Below are positions 33,317 to 42,523 of a stretch of DNA of 52,303 nucleotides, one piece after another. The DNA lies in contig CASWVG010000015.1 of NCBI GenBank assembly GCA_949472775.1, forward strand, positions 1-52,303, in the 5' to 3' direction. A program made the position numbers and the translations under genes. The number at the start of each line of letters is the position of its first letter. Positions within the stretch are counted from its first letter, which is position 1. The DNA is from an uncultured Lachnospiraceae bacterium (lineage in GTDB: Bacteria; Bacillota; Clostridia; Lachnospirales; Lachnospiraceae). The notes below the pieces were generated by a model that saw only the letters and a list, made by a program, of their open reading frames with translations, was not told the origin of the DNA and did no database searches.

Positions 33317-34249
33317 TTACGAAAACAGTGACGTAGACAGATACCTGTCCCCCGAATCTGGCAGTAGCGCCACGATCATCTTCCCTTTGTTCTCCGGGCG
33401 CTTTGCAAGCTCCGTTGCCGCGTGGAGCGCCGCTCCCGAGGAAATACCCACCAGCACGCCCTCCTGCGTGGCAATCGCCCTGCCTGCCGCAAAAGCGTCC
33501 TCATTGGAAACCTTTATGATCTCATCGTAAATATCCGTATCCAGAATTTTCGGTACGAAATTCGCCCCGATTCCCTGAATCTTGTGTGCACCCGGCTGTC
33601 CGCCCGAGAGAACCGGGCTGCTCTCCGGCTCTACCGCCACCACCTGTACTGCAGGGTTCTTTTCCTTTAAGTAAGAACCGACGCCCGTTATGGTGCCGCC
33701 GGTACCCACGCCTGCCACGAAAATGTCCACCTTTCCGTCCGTGTCATCCCAGATCTCCGGTCCTGTGGTAAGTTTATGAATCTCCGGGTTTGCCGGATTA
33801 TCAAACTGTCCGAGAATAATCGAACCGGGCGTCTGCGCCTGCAGTTCCTCCGCCTTGACAATGGCGCCCTTCATACCCTGTGCGCCATCCGTCAGCACAA
33901 GTTCTGCACCGTATGCCTGCAGAAGTTTGCGCCGCTCCACACTCATGGTTTCCGGCAGCGTCAGTACCACCCGGTAACCCTTTGCCGCCGCCACGGACGC
34001 CAGCCCGATTCCGGTATTGCCGCTGGTCGGCTCAATGATCGTCCCACCGGGCTGCAGTTTCCCTTCCCGCTCCGCCACCTCAATCATATGTAAGGCGATG
34101 CGGTCCTTCGCCGAACCCGCCGGGTTAAAATACTCCAGCTTCACCAAAATCACAGCGTCCGTGATGCCGTTCTTCTCCTCATAGTGAGTCACCTCCATAA
34201 GCGGCGTATGCCCGATCAGCTCCGATGCGCTCTTTTTAATATCTGCCAT
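33317..34249 (-). CDS. cysK: Cysteine synthase A (O-acetylserine sulfhydrylase)
   Basis: This PLP enzyme makes cysteine from O-acetylserine and sulfide. At 310 residues it has the CysK length. It carries [11 protein letters not shown], the PLP lysine K48 in NPAGSAKDR, the substrate loop [10 protein letters not shown], the phosphate-binding [10 protein letters not shown] and the C-terminal [11 protein letters not shown]. The start at 34249 has GGGGAGG nine bases upstream; the longer frame to 34315 lacks support. It precedes the methionine transporter genes and has its own regulated promoter, so sulphur-amino-acid control is likely. Confidence 0.95.
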   Translation of the reverse strand: MADIKKSASELIGHTPLMEVTHYEEKNGITDAVILVKLEYFNPAGSAKDRIALHMIEVAEREGKLQPGGTIIEPTSGNTGIGLASVAAAKGYRVVLTLPETMSVERRKLLQAYGAELVLTDGAQGMKGAIVKAEELQAQTPGSIILGQFDNPANPEIHKLTTGPEIWDDTDGKVDIFVAGVGTGGTITGVGSYLKEKNPAVQVVAVEPESSPVLSGGQPGAHKIQGIGANFVPKILDTDIYDEIIKVSNEDAFAAGRAIATQEGVLVGISSGAALHAATELAKRPENKGKMIVALLPDSGDRYLSTSLFS

Positions 34250-34317
34250 TTCCTTCATCCTCCCCTTTGCACGTCCTCTCCCGCCGTTCCGGCACGTCAG
34301 AACAGCAGATTCCATTG

Positions 34318-34435
34318 AAAAAATAGTGTCTGTCCCGACTCTGTTATAAAGAAGTCGGACGCTTTGTTTTATTTCATATTATTTCGCTATGATTAGTATG
34401 AAATAAATAATACACCCAATTATTTTCCATGTCAA
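34318..34435 (-). promoter_or_regulatory. cysK promoter, operator and possible attenuator
   Basis: On the minus strand TTGACA (34430-34435), 17 bp, TATTAT (34407-34412) is a strong promoter. Abutting the -10 is a perfect inverted repeat, TTATTTCATA (34369-34378 and 34397-34406), covering the start site, with an extra internal GAAATAA. Further on, a hairpin (GTCCCGACT 34332-34340 with AGTCGGAC 34353-34360) is followed after 8 nt by TTTTTT, which resembles a leader terminator. Confidence 0.65.
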
Positions 34436-34444
34436 CCACTATTT

Positions 34445-35545
34445 TCAAGCGCCAGACATACCGTCCGCTTCCAGACGAACATTTGCCGCAAGCTGCCCTC
34501 TGCCGACGTGCCGTATCATGCGGTACACTTCTTTTTCCATGTGTACCGGACATAGCAGGACTCCGGGAGATGCCACTGCAAACACGCGGAAGATCTCGTC
34601 GGCAAACCCCTGACCCATAAATTCCACGCCGTCAAAGTCCAATATAACCTCCTTAAACTCCTCCAGACGCCGGCAGATTCTTCTGGCCTGAGAGCGCGCC
34701 ACCGGCTCCCCCGAAATACAGGCTTCCCTGATCGGTATTCTTGTACGGATCAATCCCTCGTCCACATCTGCATACACATCAAACACCTCCGCCAGATCTC
34801 TCGCCGTCTCGTTTTCCAGTGTCATCATGACAAGCGTGCCTATATTCTGAAATCGCGACGCATATGCCAGAAGCCGGCTCTCCAGTACCGTATGCTCTCT
34901 TCCTCCATAGCATTTGTACATTTTCCCTCCGGACCAGATCGCAAAAGTGTCCACCGCCTTTGAAGAGAAAAAGATACCTTCCCCGGAATGTGCGCTGGCA
35001 GCACTTGTAATCTTTCCCTTATACAACTCCACCAGCGCGTCTTTCTCGTCCGGCTCGTTCCAGCCGTGTCCCGCCATATACTCCACCAGCGTCCGGAACA
35101 CGCCTGCACCATCATCCACGATCAAAACGGTGGTATATAGGATATTCTTTCTCACAATCATCCGGATCTGTGTCCCTCTCGAATGTTCCAGTGCGTTATT
35201 CAGCATCTCCACACAGACATACTGCCAGATCCGCCGCGCGTTTTTCCCGCAGCCGCTCAATCTCTCCCGAAGCAGCCGGTCATAGATCTCATCCTCCTGT
35301 TGTCCGCTTTCGTCAATCTTAACACACTCCTCAAATGTCTCCTCAAACAACCCATAGCCGCACGCCCGATCCGCCTGTTTCACCACGTTTCCCTCGTCCG
35401 TCATCTTTTTCAGATAACGTTTCGCGGAAGTTATGGAAATGCCAAAGCTGTCCATGGTCTTTTCTATCAGCTTTTCATCGTCAATCGCTATTTTGCGAAG
35501 CATGTATTTTTCTATTTCCGCTCTCTTCTGCTCCGTAAACGACAT
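34445..35545 (-). CDS. HTH / GHKL-ATPase / DUF4325 (STAS-like) regulator
   Basis: The 366-residue protein has three parts. Residues 1-60 look like a winged helix-turn-helix (KYMLRKIA...ISITSAKRYLKKMTDEGNVV). Residues 100-250 hold a GHKL ATPase: N-box EMLNNALEHSRG (113-124), G1 VDDGAGV (143-149) and G2 HSGEGIFFSSK (186-196). Residues 270-355 match the DUF4325 STAS-like domain (LDFDGVEFMGQGFADEIFR, 302-320). The combination joins DNA binding, an anti-sigma-like ATPase and an anti-sigma-antagonist-like fold in one chain, suggesting a self-contained phospho- or nucleotide-switch regulator. No partner gene is adjacent, and its target is unknown. Confidence 0.82.
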   Translation of the reverse strand: MSFTEQKRAEIEKYMLRKIAIDDEKLIEKTMDSFGISITSAKRYLKKMTDEGNVVKQADRACGYGLFEETFEECVKIDESGQQEDEIYDRLLRERLSGCGKNARRIWQYVCVEMLNNALEHSRGTQIRMIVRKNILYTTVLIVDDGAGVFRTLVEYMAGHGWNEPDEKDALVELYKGKITSAASAHSGEGIFFSSKAVDTFAIWSGGKMYKCYGGREHTVLESRLLAYASRFQNIGTLVMMTLENETARDLAEVFDVYADVDEGLIRTRIPIREACISGEPVARSQARRICRRLEEFKEVILDFDGVEFMGQGFADEIFRVFAVASPGVLLCPVHMEKEVYRMIRHVGRGQLAANVRLEADGMSGA

Positions 35546-35847
35546 TTGTCTCCTCCGAAAACTTATTTTATTCTGCTCAAACTATATTCTATAATCATTA
35601 TAATATAACGATTCCAAAATCGCAACATAATTTTCTGACATTTTTAATTTACCAAAGCTGCCGCCGCCATTCGCGCCTACTTCTGATTTCGTATGCATTT
35701 GTGGTGATTTGTGGTATACTCGATACAGATTATTTTACAGCAATTTCCTGCTAAAAGCCCGCTCAGCCTTTCATAAACACCTTTTGACACCCTGATCCTG
35801 CAAAAGCCGTCACCCGACAGCGACGTTTTATTAAGGAGGAGAACTCC
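35546..35847. promoter_or_regulatory. Divergent promoter region
   Basis: For the leftward regulator gene, TTGCGA (35620-35625), 17 bp, TATAAT (35597-35602) is a good promoter. For the rightward glycosyltransferase gene, TATACT (35715-35720) is a likely -10 preceded by a direct repeat TTTGTGGT (35698 and 35708 region) but no good -35. A leader of about 120 nt follows, ending in AAGGAGG. Nothing else was recognised. Confidence 0.55.
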
Positions 35848-37053
35848 ATGAAAATACTTTTTATCGAATGGGCAAGTTTTGGCAATGCCGACATAAAAGA
35901 CGCCTTTACCAAGGAGGGACATCAGGTCATCTGTTTCCCTTTCTCCAATAAAGACGCCCGCAGAGACGCGCAGATCGAGTCCTCTCTCACAGAAAAACTT
36001 CGTGAGACAGTTCCCGATGCGGTCTTTTCCTTCAATTATTTTCCCCTCGTTTCCAATGTGTGTAAACGCGAGGATCTTCCCTATATTTCATGGATTTATG
36101 ACAGCCCCTACGTTATGCTCTATTCCTACACGACCATCAACCCCTGCAATACCATCTATATATTCGACCGGTCGCTGTGCCGGGAATTTAACGAGGCGGG
36201 CATCAAGACCGTCCGCTATCTGCCCATGGCCGCAAACACAGACCGGCTGGACAGCATGTCCCCGGCTGCTTTTACACTGGCCGCTGTCCCCGATACCGGC
36301 AGCGCCCATGCCACACCTCAGACTTCCGGCTGCCCATTTCTGTACGACGTTTCCTTCGTGGGCTCCCTTTACACCGAGTCCCACAACTTTTTTGACCGCA
36401 TGGAGAACCTTTCCGCATACGCGAGGGGATATCTGGAAGGCTTGATGCAGGCACAGATGCATGTGCAGGGCTGTAACTTTATACAGGAATCATTGTCTCC
36501 CATTATGGAAGAGTTATATCGGTCGCTTCCTATGGATCCCAATCCGGACGGCGTAGAGACAAGAGAGTACCTCTATGCCCAATACGTCGTCAACCGCAAA
36601 CTTACAGGACTGGAACGTCTGCGTCTGCTGACCGCAGTCACAAAGCGGCACACACTGGATCTGTATACCTTAGACCCATCCTTTTCCCTTCCAAATCTGC
36701 GCAACCACGGGACCGCAGACTACTATGCGCAGATGCCCCTGGTATTTAAGCAAAGCCGGATCAATCTCAATATTTCTCTGCGCAGCATCAAGAGCGGCAT
36801 ACCCCTGCGCGCATTCGATATTTTGGGTGCCGGCGGTTTTCTGCTAAGTAATTATCAGGAAGATTTTCTCGAAAACTTTACCCCAGGGGTAGACTTTGAG
36901 TACTATGAAAGTGAGGAAGATCTGTTACAGAAGATAGATTATTATCTGACCCACGAAGATGAAAGAATCGCGATCGCGAAAAACGGCCACGACAAGGTGG
37001 CTGCTGCCCATACTTATCGTGACCGCGTGCGGGAAATGCTGGCTGATTTATGA
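35848..37053 (+). CDS. CgeB-like glycosyltransferase
   Basis: The 401-residue protein matches the CgeB/'spore maturation' glycosyltransferase type (GT-B fold). The N-terminal half has ILFIEWASFGNADIKDAF, PDAVFSFNYFPLVS and PYISWIYDSPY. The C-terminal half has SRINLNISLRSIKSGIPLRAFDILGAGGFLLSN, the donor-binding region, followed by YYESEEDLLQKIDYYL. It is clearly a paralogue of the protein encoded at 50046-51230. It opens a plus-strand run of glycosyltransferases beside the flagellin gene, so sugar transfer to flagellin is the likely role. The start has AAGGAGGAG upstream. Confidence 0.85.
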   Translation: MKILFIEWASFGNADIKDAFTKEGHQVICFPFSNKDARRDAQIESSLTEKLRETVPDAVFSFNYFPLVSNVCKREDLPYISWIYDSPYVMLYSYTTINPCNTIYIFDRSLCREFNEAGIKTVRYLPMAANTDRLDSMSPAAFTLAAVPDTGSAHATPQTSGCPFLYDVSFVGSLYTESHNFFDRMENLSAYARGYLEGLMQAQMHVQGCNFIQESLSPIMEELYRSLPMDPNPDGVETREYLYAQYVVNRKLTGLERLRLLTAVTKRHTLDLYTLDPSFSLPNLRNHGTADYYAQMPLVFKQSRINLNISLRSIKSGIPLRAFDILGAGGFLLSNYQEDFLENFTPGVDFEYYESEEDLLQKIDYYLTHEDERIAIAKNGHDKVAAAHTYRDRVREMLADL

Positions 37054-37198
37054 AGCCGCTTCACCCGACATGCTTCCTGTGATTTCATTCTTCTGCGCCA
37101 CATATATGTTCCCGCAATTCTCTGCCCAGATGGTACAGGCGCTCACAACTGTCAGACGGGAACTGCAATTATTGACACATGGAAATATCCGACAGCCT

Positions 37199-37690
37199 TT
37201 ACAGGATATTCCCTTTCTCGTCCACTTTACCGCACACCCTCGCCGGCACGCCTCTCACAAGACAGTAATCCGGCACGTCCTCCGTCACCACGGCCCCTGC
37301 CGCCACCATCGCATACCGACCCACCGTGTGTCCGCACACAATCGTCGCGTTGGCCCCTATGCTGGCGCCCTTCTTTATCAAGGTCTTTTTGTAATTCTCA
37401 TGCCCCTTAGGATAAGCCGCCCGCGGTGTCAGATCGTTGGTAAACACGCAGGACGGACCACAGAACACATCGTCCTCCAGTTCCACGCCCTCGTATATCG
37501 ATACATTGTTCTGTATTTTGACGCCGTTACCGATCTTTACATGATTGGAAATATTTACATTCTGTCCGAGCACACAGTTTTCACCGATCGCCGCGCCCGA
37601 TTGTATATGGCAAAAATGCCAGATTTTTGTGCCTTCGCCGATGGTCACGTTCTCATCGACATAGCTACTCTCGTGTACAAAGTATGACAT
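37199..37690 (-). CDS. Left-handed beta-helix N-acetyltransferase (WbpD/WlbB-like)
   Basis: The 163-residue hexapeptide-repeat transferase begins [15 protein letters not shown]. It contains [23 protein letters not shown], a run of [LIV]GxxxxI hexapeptides, [12 protein letters not shown] and [17 protein letters not shown]. These are hallmarks of acetyltransferases that N-acetylate UDP-3-amino sugars such as the WbpD product. The longest frame starts 495 bases upstream in non-homologous sequence; the start at 37690 is preceded by GAGGG. The partner dehydrogenase and aminotransferase genes of this pathway are not in the window. It runs opposite to its glycosyltransferase neighbours and may supply their sugar donor. 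Confidence 0.9.
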   Translation of the reverse strand: MSYFVHESSYVDENVTIGEGTKIWHFCHIQSGAAIGENCVLGQNVNISNHVKIGNGVKIQNNVSIYEGVELEDDVFCGPSCVFTNDLTPRAAYPKGHENYKKTLIKKGASIGANATIVCGHTVGRYAMVAAGAVVTEDVPDYCLVRGVPARVCGKVDEKGNIL

Positions 37691-37819
37691 CGCTTTTCTT
37701 CCCTCTCTAAAACTATCCTTTAAAATCAATGGCAGCGCATTTTTTCTGTAAATGCTTCCGCCGCCCGACACCTGTCTGTAACCAGTGTAGCACAAAACCG
37801 CTCCTATTGCTTCTAAAAT

Positions 37820-37848
37820 TTGCCTATTGCCCGTAAATATGCTAAGAT
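37820..37848 (+). promoter_or_regulatory. Promoter of the tandem GT2-TPR genes
   Basis: TTGCCT (37820-37825), 17 bp, TAAGAT (37843-37848), followed 35 bp later by the first GT2 start codon with AAGGAG. It is a moderate sigma-A match; no sigma-28 motif was seen here. Confidence 0.6.
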
Positions 37849-37882
37849 AAATTATTATGATCCGACTATAAAGGAGTTTTCC

Positions 37883-38941
37883 ATGCATCCCATATCTGTA
37901 TGCATTATAGCTAAAAATGAAGAAGCGCGAATTGAGCAGTGCCTTGCGTCCATTAAGCCCTGCGGTTTTGAAATCGTAGTAGTGGACACAGGCTCTTCGG
38001 ACAGAACGAAAGAAATTGCCGCAAAATATGCCGATAAAGTGCTGGATTTTGCATGGTGCGACGATTTTTCCGCCGCCAGAAATTTTTCCCTGCGTGAGGC
38101 TTCCAACAACTGGATCTTTATGATCGACTGTGACGAGACTATCAAAGAAATCGACGTGGAGGAGCTTACCTATTTCCGCAAGCATCTGTCAGACAAAGTC
38201 GGAAGCGTCTCCCGTGAAAATCTGGTCACAGAAAACGGCGTACTTACGCTGAATAATGTGGATTACACCGAGCGTTTCTTTAACAAAAAACTATATCGAT
38301 ACACGGGGTTGATCCACGAGCAGCTTACACCGGTTTGCGGCAAGGAAATACCCGCTCTGCTGCTTCACACGACTCTGCTTCACACCGGTTACGATATGAC
38401 ACCGGAAGAACAGGCTGCCAAATACAGGCGTAATTTTACATTACTCGAAAAACAAGCCGATGCTGACCCCAATAACCCCTATCTCTACTATCAGCTCGGG
38501 AAAACGTGCGAAATTCTGGAGGACTTTTCCCGCGCCTGCACCTATTATGACAAGGGACTTACCTTTGATCTGGATCCGGAACTTGCCTATGTACAGGCTA
38601 TGGTGGTTTCCTACGGCAATGCGCTGCTGCACACGGGACAGTTCGAAACCGCGCTCGGTTTCGAGGGCATCTACGGCGAATTTTCATCCGTCACGGATTT
38701 TGTCTATCTGATGGGCAATATTTATAAGGAAAACGGCATGTTTGAGCAGGCTCTTGAACAATTCCAAAAAGTGTTACAGATGCCAGACGGCAGACAAAAC
38801 GGCGCAAACTCCTTCCTGCCTCTTTACCGGTGCGGAGAAATCTTTGAACGGCTCGGAGACACGGAGTCGGCCCGTGCACTCTATGCGCAGTGTGGAGATT
38901 TTTCTCCCGCCATGCAGCGTCTGACCGCGCTCCGTCCATAG
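37883..38941 (+). CDS. GT2 glycosyltransferase with C-terminal TPR repeats, copy 1
   Basis: The 352-residue protein combines an N-terminal GT-A domain ([37 protein letters not shown] and the metal-binding IDCDE) with a helical C-terminal half of tetratricopeptide type ([28 protein letters not shown]). This architecture matches SunS-like protein glycosyltransferases and TPR-linked flagellin-modifying enzymes of Firmicutes. It is the first of four tandem paralogues. The start has AAGGAG six bases upstream. Confidence 0.87.
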   Translation: MHPISVCIIAKNEEARIEQCLASIKPCGFEIVVVDTGSSDRTKEIAAKYADKVLDFAWCDDFSAARNFSLREASNNWIFMIDCDETIKEIDVEELTYFRKHLSDKVGSVSRENLVTENGVLTLNNVDYTERFFNKKLYRYTGLIHEQLTPVCGKEIPALLLHTTLLHTGYDMTPEEQAAKYRRNFTLLEKQADADPNNPYLYYQLGKTCEILEDFSRACTYYDKGLTFDLDPELAYVQAMVVSYGNALLHTGQFETALGFEGIYGEFSSVTDFVYLMGNIYKENGMFEQALEQFQKVLQMPDGRQNGANSFLPLYRCGEIFERLGDTESARALYAQCGDFSPAMQRLTALRP

Positions 38942-39045
38942 GATCAGTGACCGTCAGATGACATTTGCAGGAACAGCCCCCTTGGCAAACACATACCATA
39001 AGCGGTCCTTAAAAATAAGAAAAGCTAGAATAACGGAGAAATCCC

Positions 39046-40125
39046 ATGCCCCCTATATCCCTATGTATCATCGGTAAAAACGAAGAACAGCATATCGAGA
39101 ACTGTCTGGCTCCCTTCGCCCCTTATCCCTTCGAGATCGTCTATGTGGATACCGGATCCAGCGACCGCACGAAGGAACTTGCCGCGAAGCATGGCGCCAA
39201 AATATACGATTTTAAATGGATCGACGACTTTTCCGCCGCCAGAAACTTTGCGTTGGAAAAAGCCTCACATGAATATGTGCTCTTTATAGACTGTGACGAA
39301 TATTTGACGGCCCTCGATCTGTCTGCTCTCTATGCCGCACTGGAATCACATCCGCAGGGCGTCGGTCTGTTGCTGCGCAACAACTACTACGAGGCAAACG
39401 GTACGCAGACAAACTACCCCGACCGGGTAGAACGGCTTTTTTCCAAGAAGCACTTTCATTACAAAGGCATCATCCATGAGCAGGTGGTAACGAAAGACGC
39501 AGACAGTCCGTTCTACGGAAGCTACGAAATCCCCTTGACCGTGGATCACGCGGGCTACAGCGGCGGTGTGGATGCCATGCGCCAAAAAGCCGAGCGCAAC
39601 AACACTCTTCTCTTACGGGAAATCAAAAAAAATCCCAGGGATCCCTACCTCTATTTTCAGGTAGGACAGTCCTACAACGGTATTTATGATTATGAAAACG
39701 CTTACATTTACTATAAAAAATCCTTTGCGCTCCCATTAAATCTTTCGGAACCTTGGGCGCAGATCATGGCTACTGCGTACATTAACGCCATGAACCATAC
39801 TGGCCGCTCTGAAGAAGCACGGCTCTTTTTCGAACCGCTCTACGAACATTTTGCCGGGGACGCCAATTTTTATTGCAGCATGGGCAATATCTATCTGAAT
39901 CTGGATCCGCCGCAGCCCCTCAAGGCCATGGCGGAATATGTCAAAGCGCTGCAATGCCCTGATGCAAGAGAGAAAGGCGCCAACAGCTTCATTCCCTACT
40001 ACAACATCGGTCTGGTAAACGAAATGCTGGGCAGTCGGGATTCCGCACTGCGCTTTTATCAAAAAGCCGCCGACTTTGACTTTTCACCTGCTTTAGAAAG
40101 GCTTGCCGATCTAAGCGGCTCCTAA
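39046..40125 (+). CDS. GT2 glycosyltransferase with C-terminal TPR repeats, copy 2
   Basis: At 359 residues it has the same layout as copy 1: [45 protein letters not shown], the metal site IDCDEYL, the acceptor-side block GIIHEQVVTKD and VDHAGYSGG, then TPR helices with PYLYFQVGQSYNGIYDYENAY. It sits 104 bp after copy 1. Compared with copy 1 it is closer to copy 3 (shared EIVYVDTGS-type sequence and the NLDPPQPLKAM-like motif), suggesting a later duplication. Confidence 0.87.
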   Translation: MPPISLCIIGKNEEQHIENCLAPFAPYPFEIVYVDTGSSDRTKELAAKHGAKIYDFKWIDDFSAARNFALEKASHEYVLFIDCDEYLTALDLSALYAALESHPQGVGLLLRNNYYEANGTQTNYPDRVERLFSKKHFHYKGIIHEQVVTKDADSPFYGSYEIPLTVDHAGYSGGVDAMRQKAERNNTLLLREIKKNPRDPYLYFQVGQSYNGIYDYENAYIYYKKSFALPLNLSEPWAQIMATAYINAMNHTGRSEEARLFFEPLYEHFAGDANFYCSMGNIYLNLDPPQPLKAMAEYVKALQCPDAREKGANSFIPYYNIGLVNEMLGSRDSALRFYQKAADFDFSPALERLADLSGS

Positions 40126-40251
40126 ACAACAACTGACGCGGCCTCTGCCCTGACAGCTCGAGAATAGCGCCACCCATATCCGGTTATAAAAATTGCGGCA
40201 ATTACCTATAAAAAAACGCGCATTCCCTGCGCAGAAATGAGGAGGAAACAC

Positions 40252-41349
40252 ATGATTCCGATTTCCGTATGTATCATAGGAAAAAACGAAGAAAAACATA
40301 TAGAAAAATGTCTGGAACCGCTCACCCACTATCCATTTGAGATTATATACGTGGATACCGGTTCTACAGACCAGACAAAAGAGCTGGCCGCCAAATACAC
40401 GGACAAGATCTACGACTTCGAATGGATCGGTGATTTTTCCGCCGCCAGAAACTACTCCCTAAGTAAAGCCAGCCATAACTATGTGCTTGTCTTAGACTGC
40501 GACGAGTATCTGATCGAACTGGATCTGGACGGGATGATCGAGGCTATTGAAGCGCATCCCCGCGGCAGCGTAGGCGCGATTCTACGAAAAAGCTTTTCAG
40601 ACACCCAATATGCCAAAAGTTGCTCGGAGGAAAGAATTGATCGTCTTTTCCATAAACGCAATTTCCACTATATCTATTTGATCCATGAGCAGGTGGCCGA
40701 TATCCGGACAGATCGCACCGATTATGAGCGCTACGATATTCCCTTAGTCGTAGATCATGTGGGCTATATCGGCACCGACGACGAAAAACGCATCAAAGCA
40801 GAGCGCAATAACGCTCTCCTTTTCAAAGAGATCGAACGTGATCCCACAGAGCCCTATTTCTATTTTCAGGTGGCACAATCCTACAACCTGATCAACGATT
40901 TTGAAAACGCCTATACCTATTACAAAAAGGCCTTTGAGCTACCCTTAAATCTGGATAATATCTGGGTTCATGTGATGGCAAATAACTTTATCAACGTTAT
41001 GGTACAGACCGGAAGGGCGGAAGAGGCTCTTGCTCTCTATACCCCGGTTTATAATGATTATGCACACAGCCAACAGTTCCTGTGCAGTATGGGTGCCCTC
41101 TATCTGAATCAGACGCCGCCCCAGCCCTTAAAGGCGATGATGGAGTTTGTGAAAGCACTACAGTGTACGCCCGAATCGGAGTCGGAAGATTACAGCGGTA
41201 TGGCACTCTTTAGCATGGGCTTTGCGAACGAGCTTCTGGGAAATTTGCCCGCGGCAGCCTCCTTTTTAGTGAAATCTGCTGAAAAAGGCTACCCTATGGC
41301 ACTGGAAAAACTGGAAGATTTGAAAAGAAATATGGAGGAGCAGGGATAG
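40252..41349 (+). CDS. GT2 glycosyltransferase with C-terminal TPR repeats, copy 3
   Basis: The 365-residue paralogue has ISVCIIGKNEEKHIEKC, the metal site LDCDEYLIELD, YLIHEQVADIR, VDHVGYIGT and TPR helices including PYFYFQVAQSYNLINDFENAYTYYKKAF. The start at 40252 is chosen because GAGGAGG lies six bases upstream; the Met at 40237 would overlap that site. It ends one base before the next gene. Confidence 0.87.
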   Translation: MIPISVCIIGKNEEKHIEKCLEPLTHYPFEIIYVDTGSTDQTKELAAKYTDKIYDFEWIGDFSAARNYSLSKASHNYVLVLDCDEYLIELDLDGMIEAIEAHPRGSVGAILRKSFSDTQYAKSCSEERIDRLFHKRNFHYIYLIHEQVADIRTDRTDYERYDIPLVVDHVGYIGTDDEKRIKAERNNALLFKEIERDPTEPYFYFQVAQSYNLINDFENAYTYYKKAFELPLNLDNIWVHVMANNFINVMVQTGRAEEALALYTPVYNDYAHSQQFLCSMGALYLNQTPPQPLKAMMEFVKALQCTPESESEDYSGMALFSMGFANELLGNLPAAASFLVKSAEKGYPMALEKLEDLKRNMEEQG

Positions 41350-41350
41350 T

Positions 41351-42403
41351 ATGATTCCGATTTCCGTTTGTATTATCACTAAAAACGAAGCAGAATACCT
41401 TATGAAATGTCTGGAAGCATTAAAGCCCTATCCCTTTGAGATCGTGGTTACGGACACCGGCTCTACGGATCATTCCTTAGAAATCGCCAGACAATACACG
41501 GACCACGTCTACGAGTTTGCATGGATTAACGATTTCTCCGCCGCCAGAAACTTCTGTATCAGTCATGCCACGCACAATATCGTTCTCTCTCTGGACACCG
41601 ATGAATTTCTCCGTCCCCTCGATTGGGACGCCCTGCAAAATGCTCTGGAAGCACACCCAAAAAGCCTCGGCGCCATCGAACTGTTCAGTCACTTCGATGT
41701 GGATGGGGAAACCAAACAGCAAGTGGTGCGTTTGCAACGGCTCTTTAACAGACAACTTTATCATTTTGTCAACCCGATCCATGAGGTTCTGGTTCCCATC
41801 GGGTCCGTGGATCCTGCATCTTATGACGCTCCCATCTGCGTCGATCATGTCGGGTATCAGGGAACAGCAGAAAAACTCAGGAAAAAGGCAGAACGCGATA
41901 TCTCCATGATCCGTGCCGAAATCGAGGCCGATCCGAAAAACCCCTACCTCCATTTTCAACTCGGTCAAAGTTATATGTTGATGCGGGATCATGAAAACGC
42001 ACTCCACTGGTTTCGCAGCGCCATGGAGCTGCAGCCCCTGCCCGGTGCAGACTATACCCTCGTTCTTCTCTGTAATTACGCCAGCATTCTTCTGGACAAC
42101 GGTCATGTGGAAGAAGCGGCAAACATCCTTCCCTATCGCAGCTCCTTCGCAGACTATAAGGATTTCCTCTGTCTGTCCGGACGCATTTACCTGTGCATGG
42201 GACAACCCCTCAAGGCTCTTCCCGAATTTGTGCAAGCCTTGAGTGCCCCCAAATACAGTCTCGTGGACCCTCATGTTCCCAGCTATTACATCGGTCTCAT
42301 CTATGAAATGTTCGACAAGCGTGATATTGCCCGCACCCACTATGAAAACTGCGGAGACTATCCGCCCGCCATGGAAGCGTTGAAGAAACTTAACGTAGAA
42401 TAA
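41351..42403 (+). CDS. GT2 glycosyltransferase with C-terminal TPR repeats, copy 4
   Basis: The 350-residue paralogue is [42 protein letters not shown], with a metal site SLDTDEF (Asp-x-Asp instead of DCDE), then NPIHEVLVPIG, VDHVGYQGT and TPR helices. It starts within one base of the end of copy 3, implying translational coupling. It is the most diverged copy in its active-site region, which suggests a different acceptor or donor. It converges on the flagellin gene with a shared terminator between. Confidence 0.86.
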   Translation: MIPISVCIITKNEAEYLMKCLEALKPYPFEIVVTDTGSTDHSLEIARQYTDHVYEFAWINDFSAARNFCISHATHNIVLSLDTDEFLRPLDWDALQNALEAHPKSLGAIELFSHFDVDGETKQQVVRLQRLFNRQLYHFVNPIHEVLVPIGSVDPASYDAPICVDHVGYQGTAEKLRKKAERDISMIRAEIEADPKNPYLHFQLGQSYMLMRDHENALHWFRSAMELQPLPGADYTLVLLCNYASILLDNGHVEEAANILPYRSSFADYKDFLCLSGRIYLCMGQPLKALPEFVQALSAPKYSLVDPHVPSYYIGLIYEMFDKRDIARTHYENCGDYPPAMEALKKLNVE

Positions 42404-42458
42404 ACGGAATGCAAGCATGATGTCTGCCCCGCCAGCCTTCCTACTCTGCTTATCGCGG

Positions 42459-42494
42459 AAAAAATCCCCCATCCTTTCGGGTGGGGGATTTTGA
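42459..42494. terminator. Bidirectional terminator between GT2 copy 4 and flagellin
   Basis: AAAATCCCCCATCC (42461-42474) pairs with the block ending GGGGGATTTT (42479-42492) around a short TTTC loop. A-tract and T-tract on both sides make it work in either direction, as expected between convergent genes. Confidence 0.9.
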
Positions 42495-42523
42495 TAGTTT
42501 CACTCGTAATCCTGTTACAGCGA

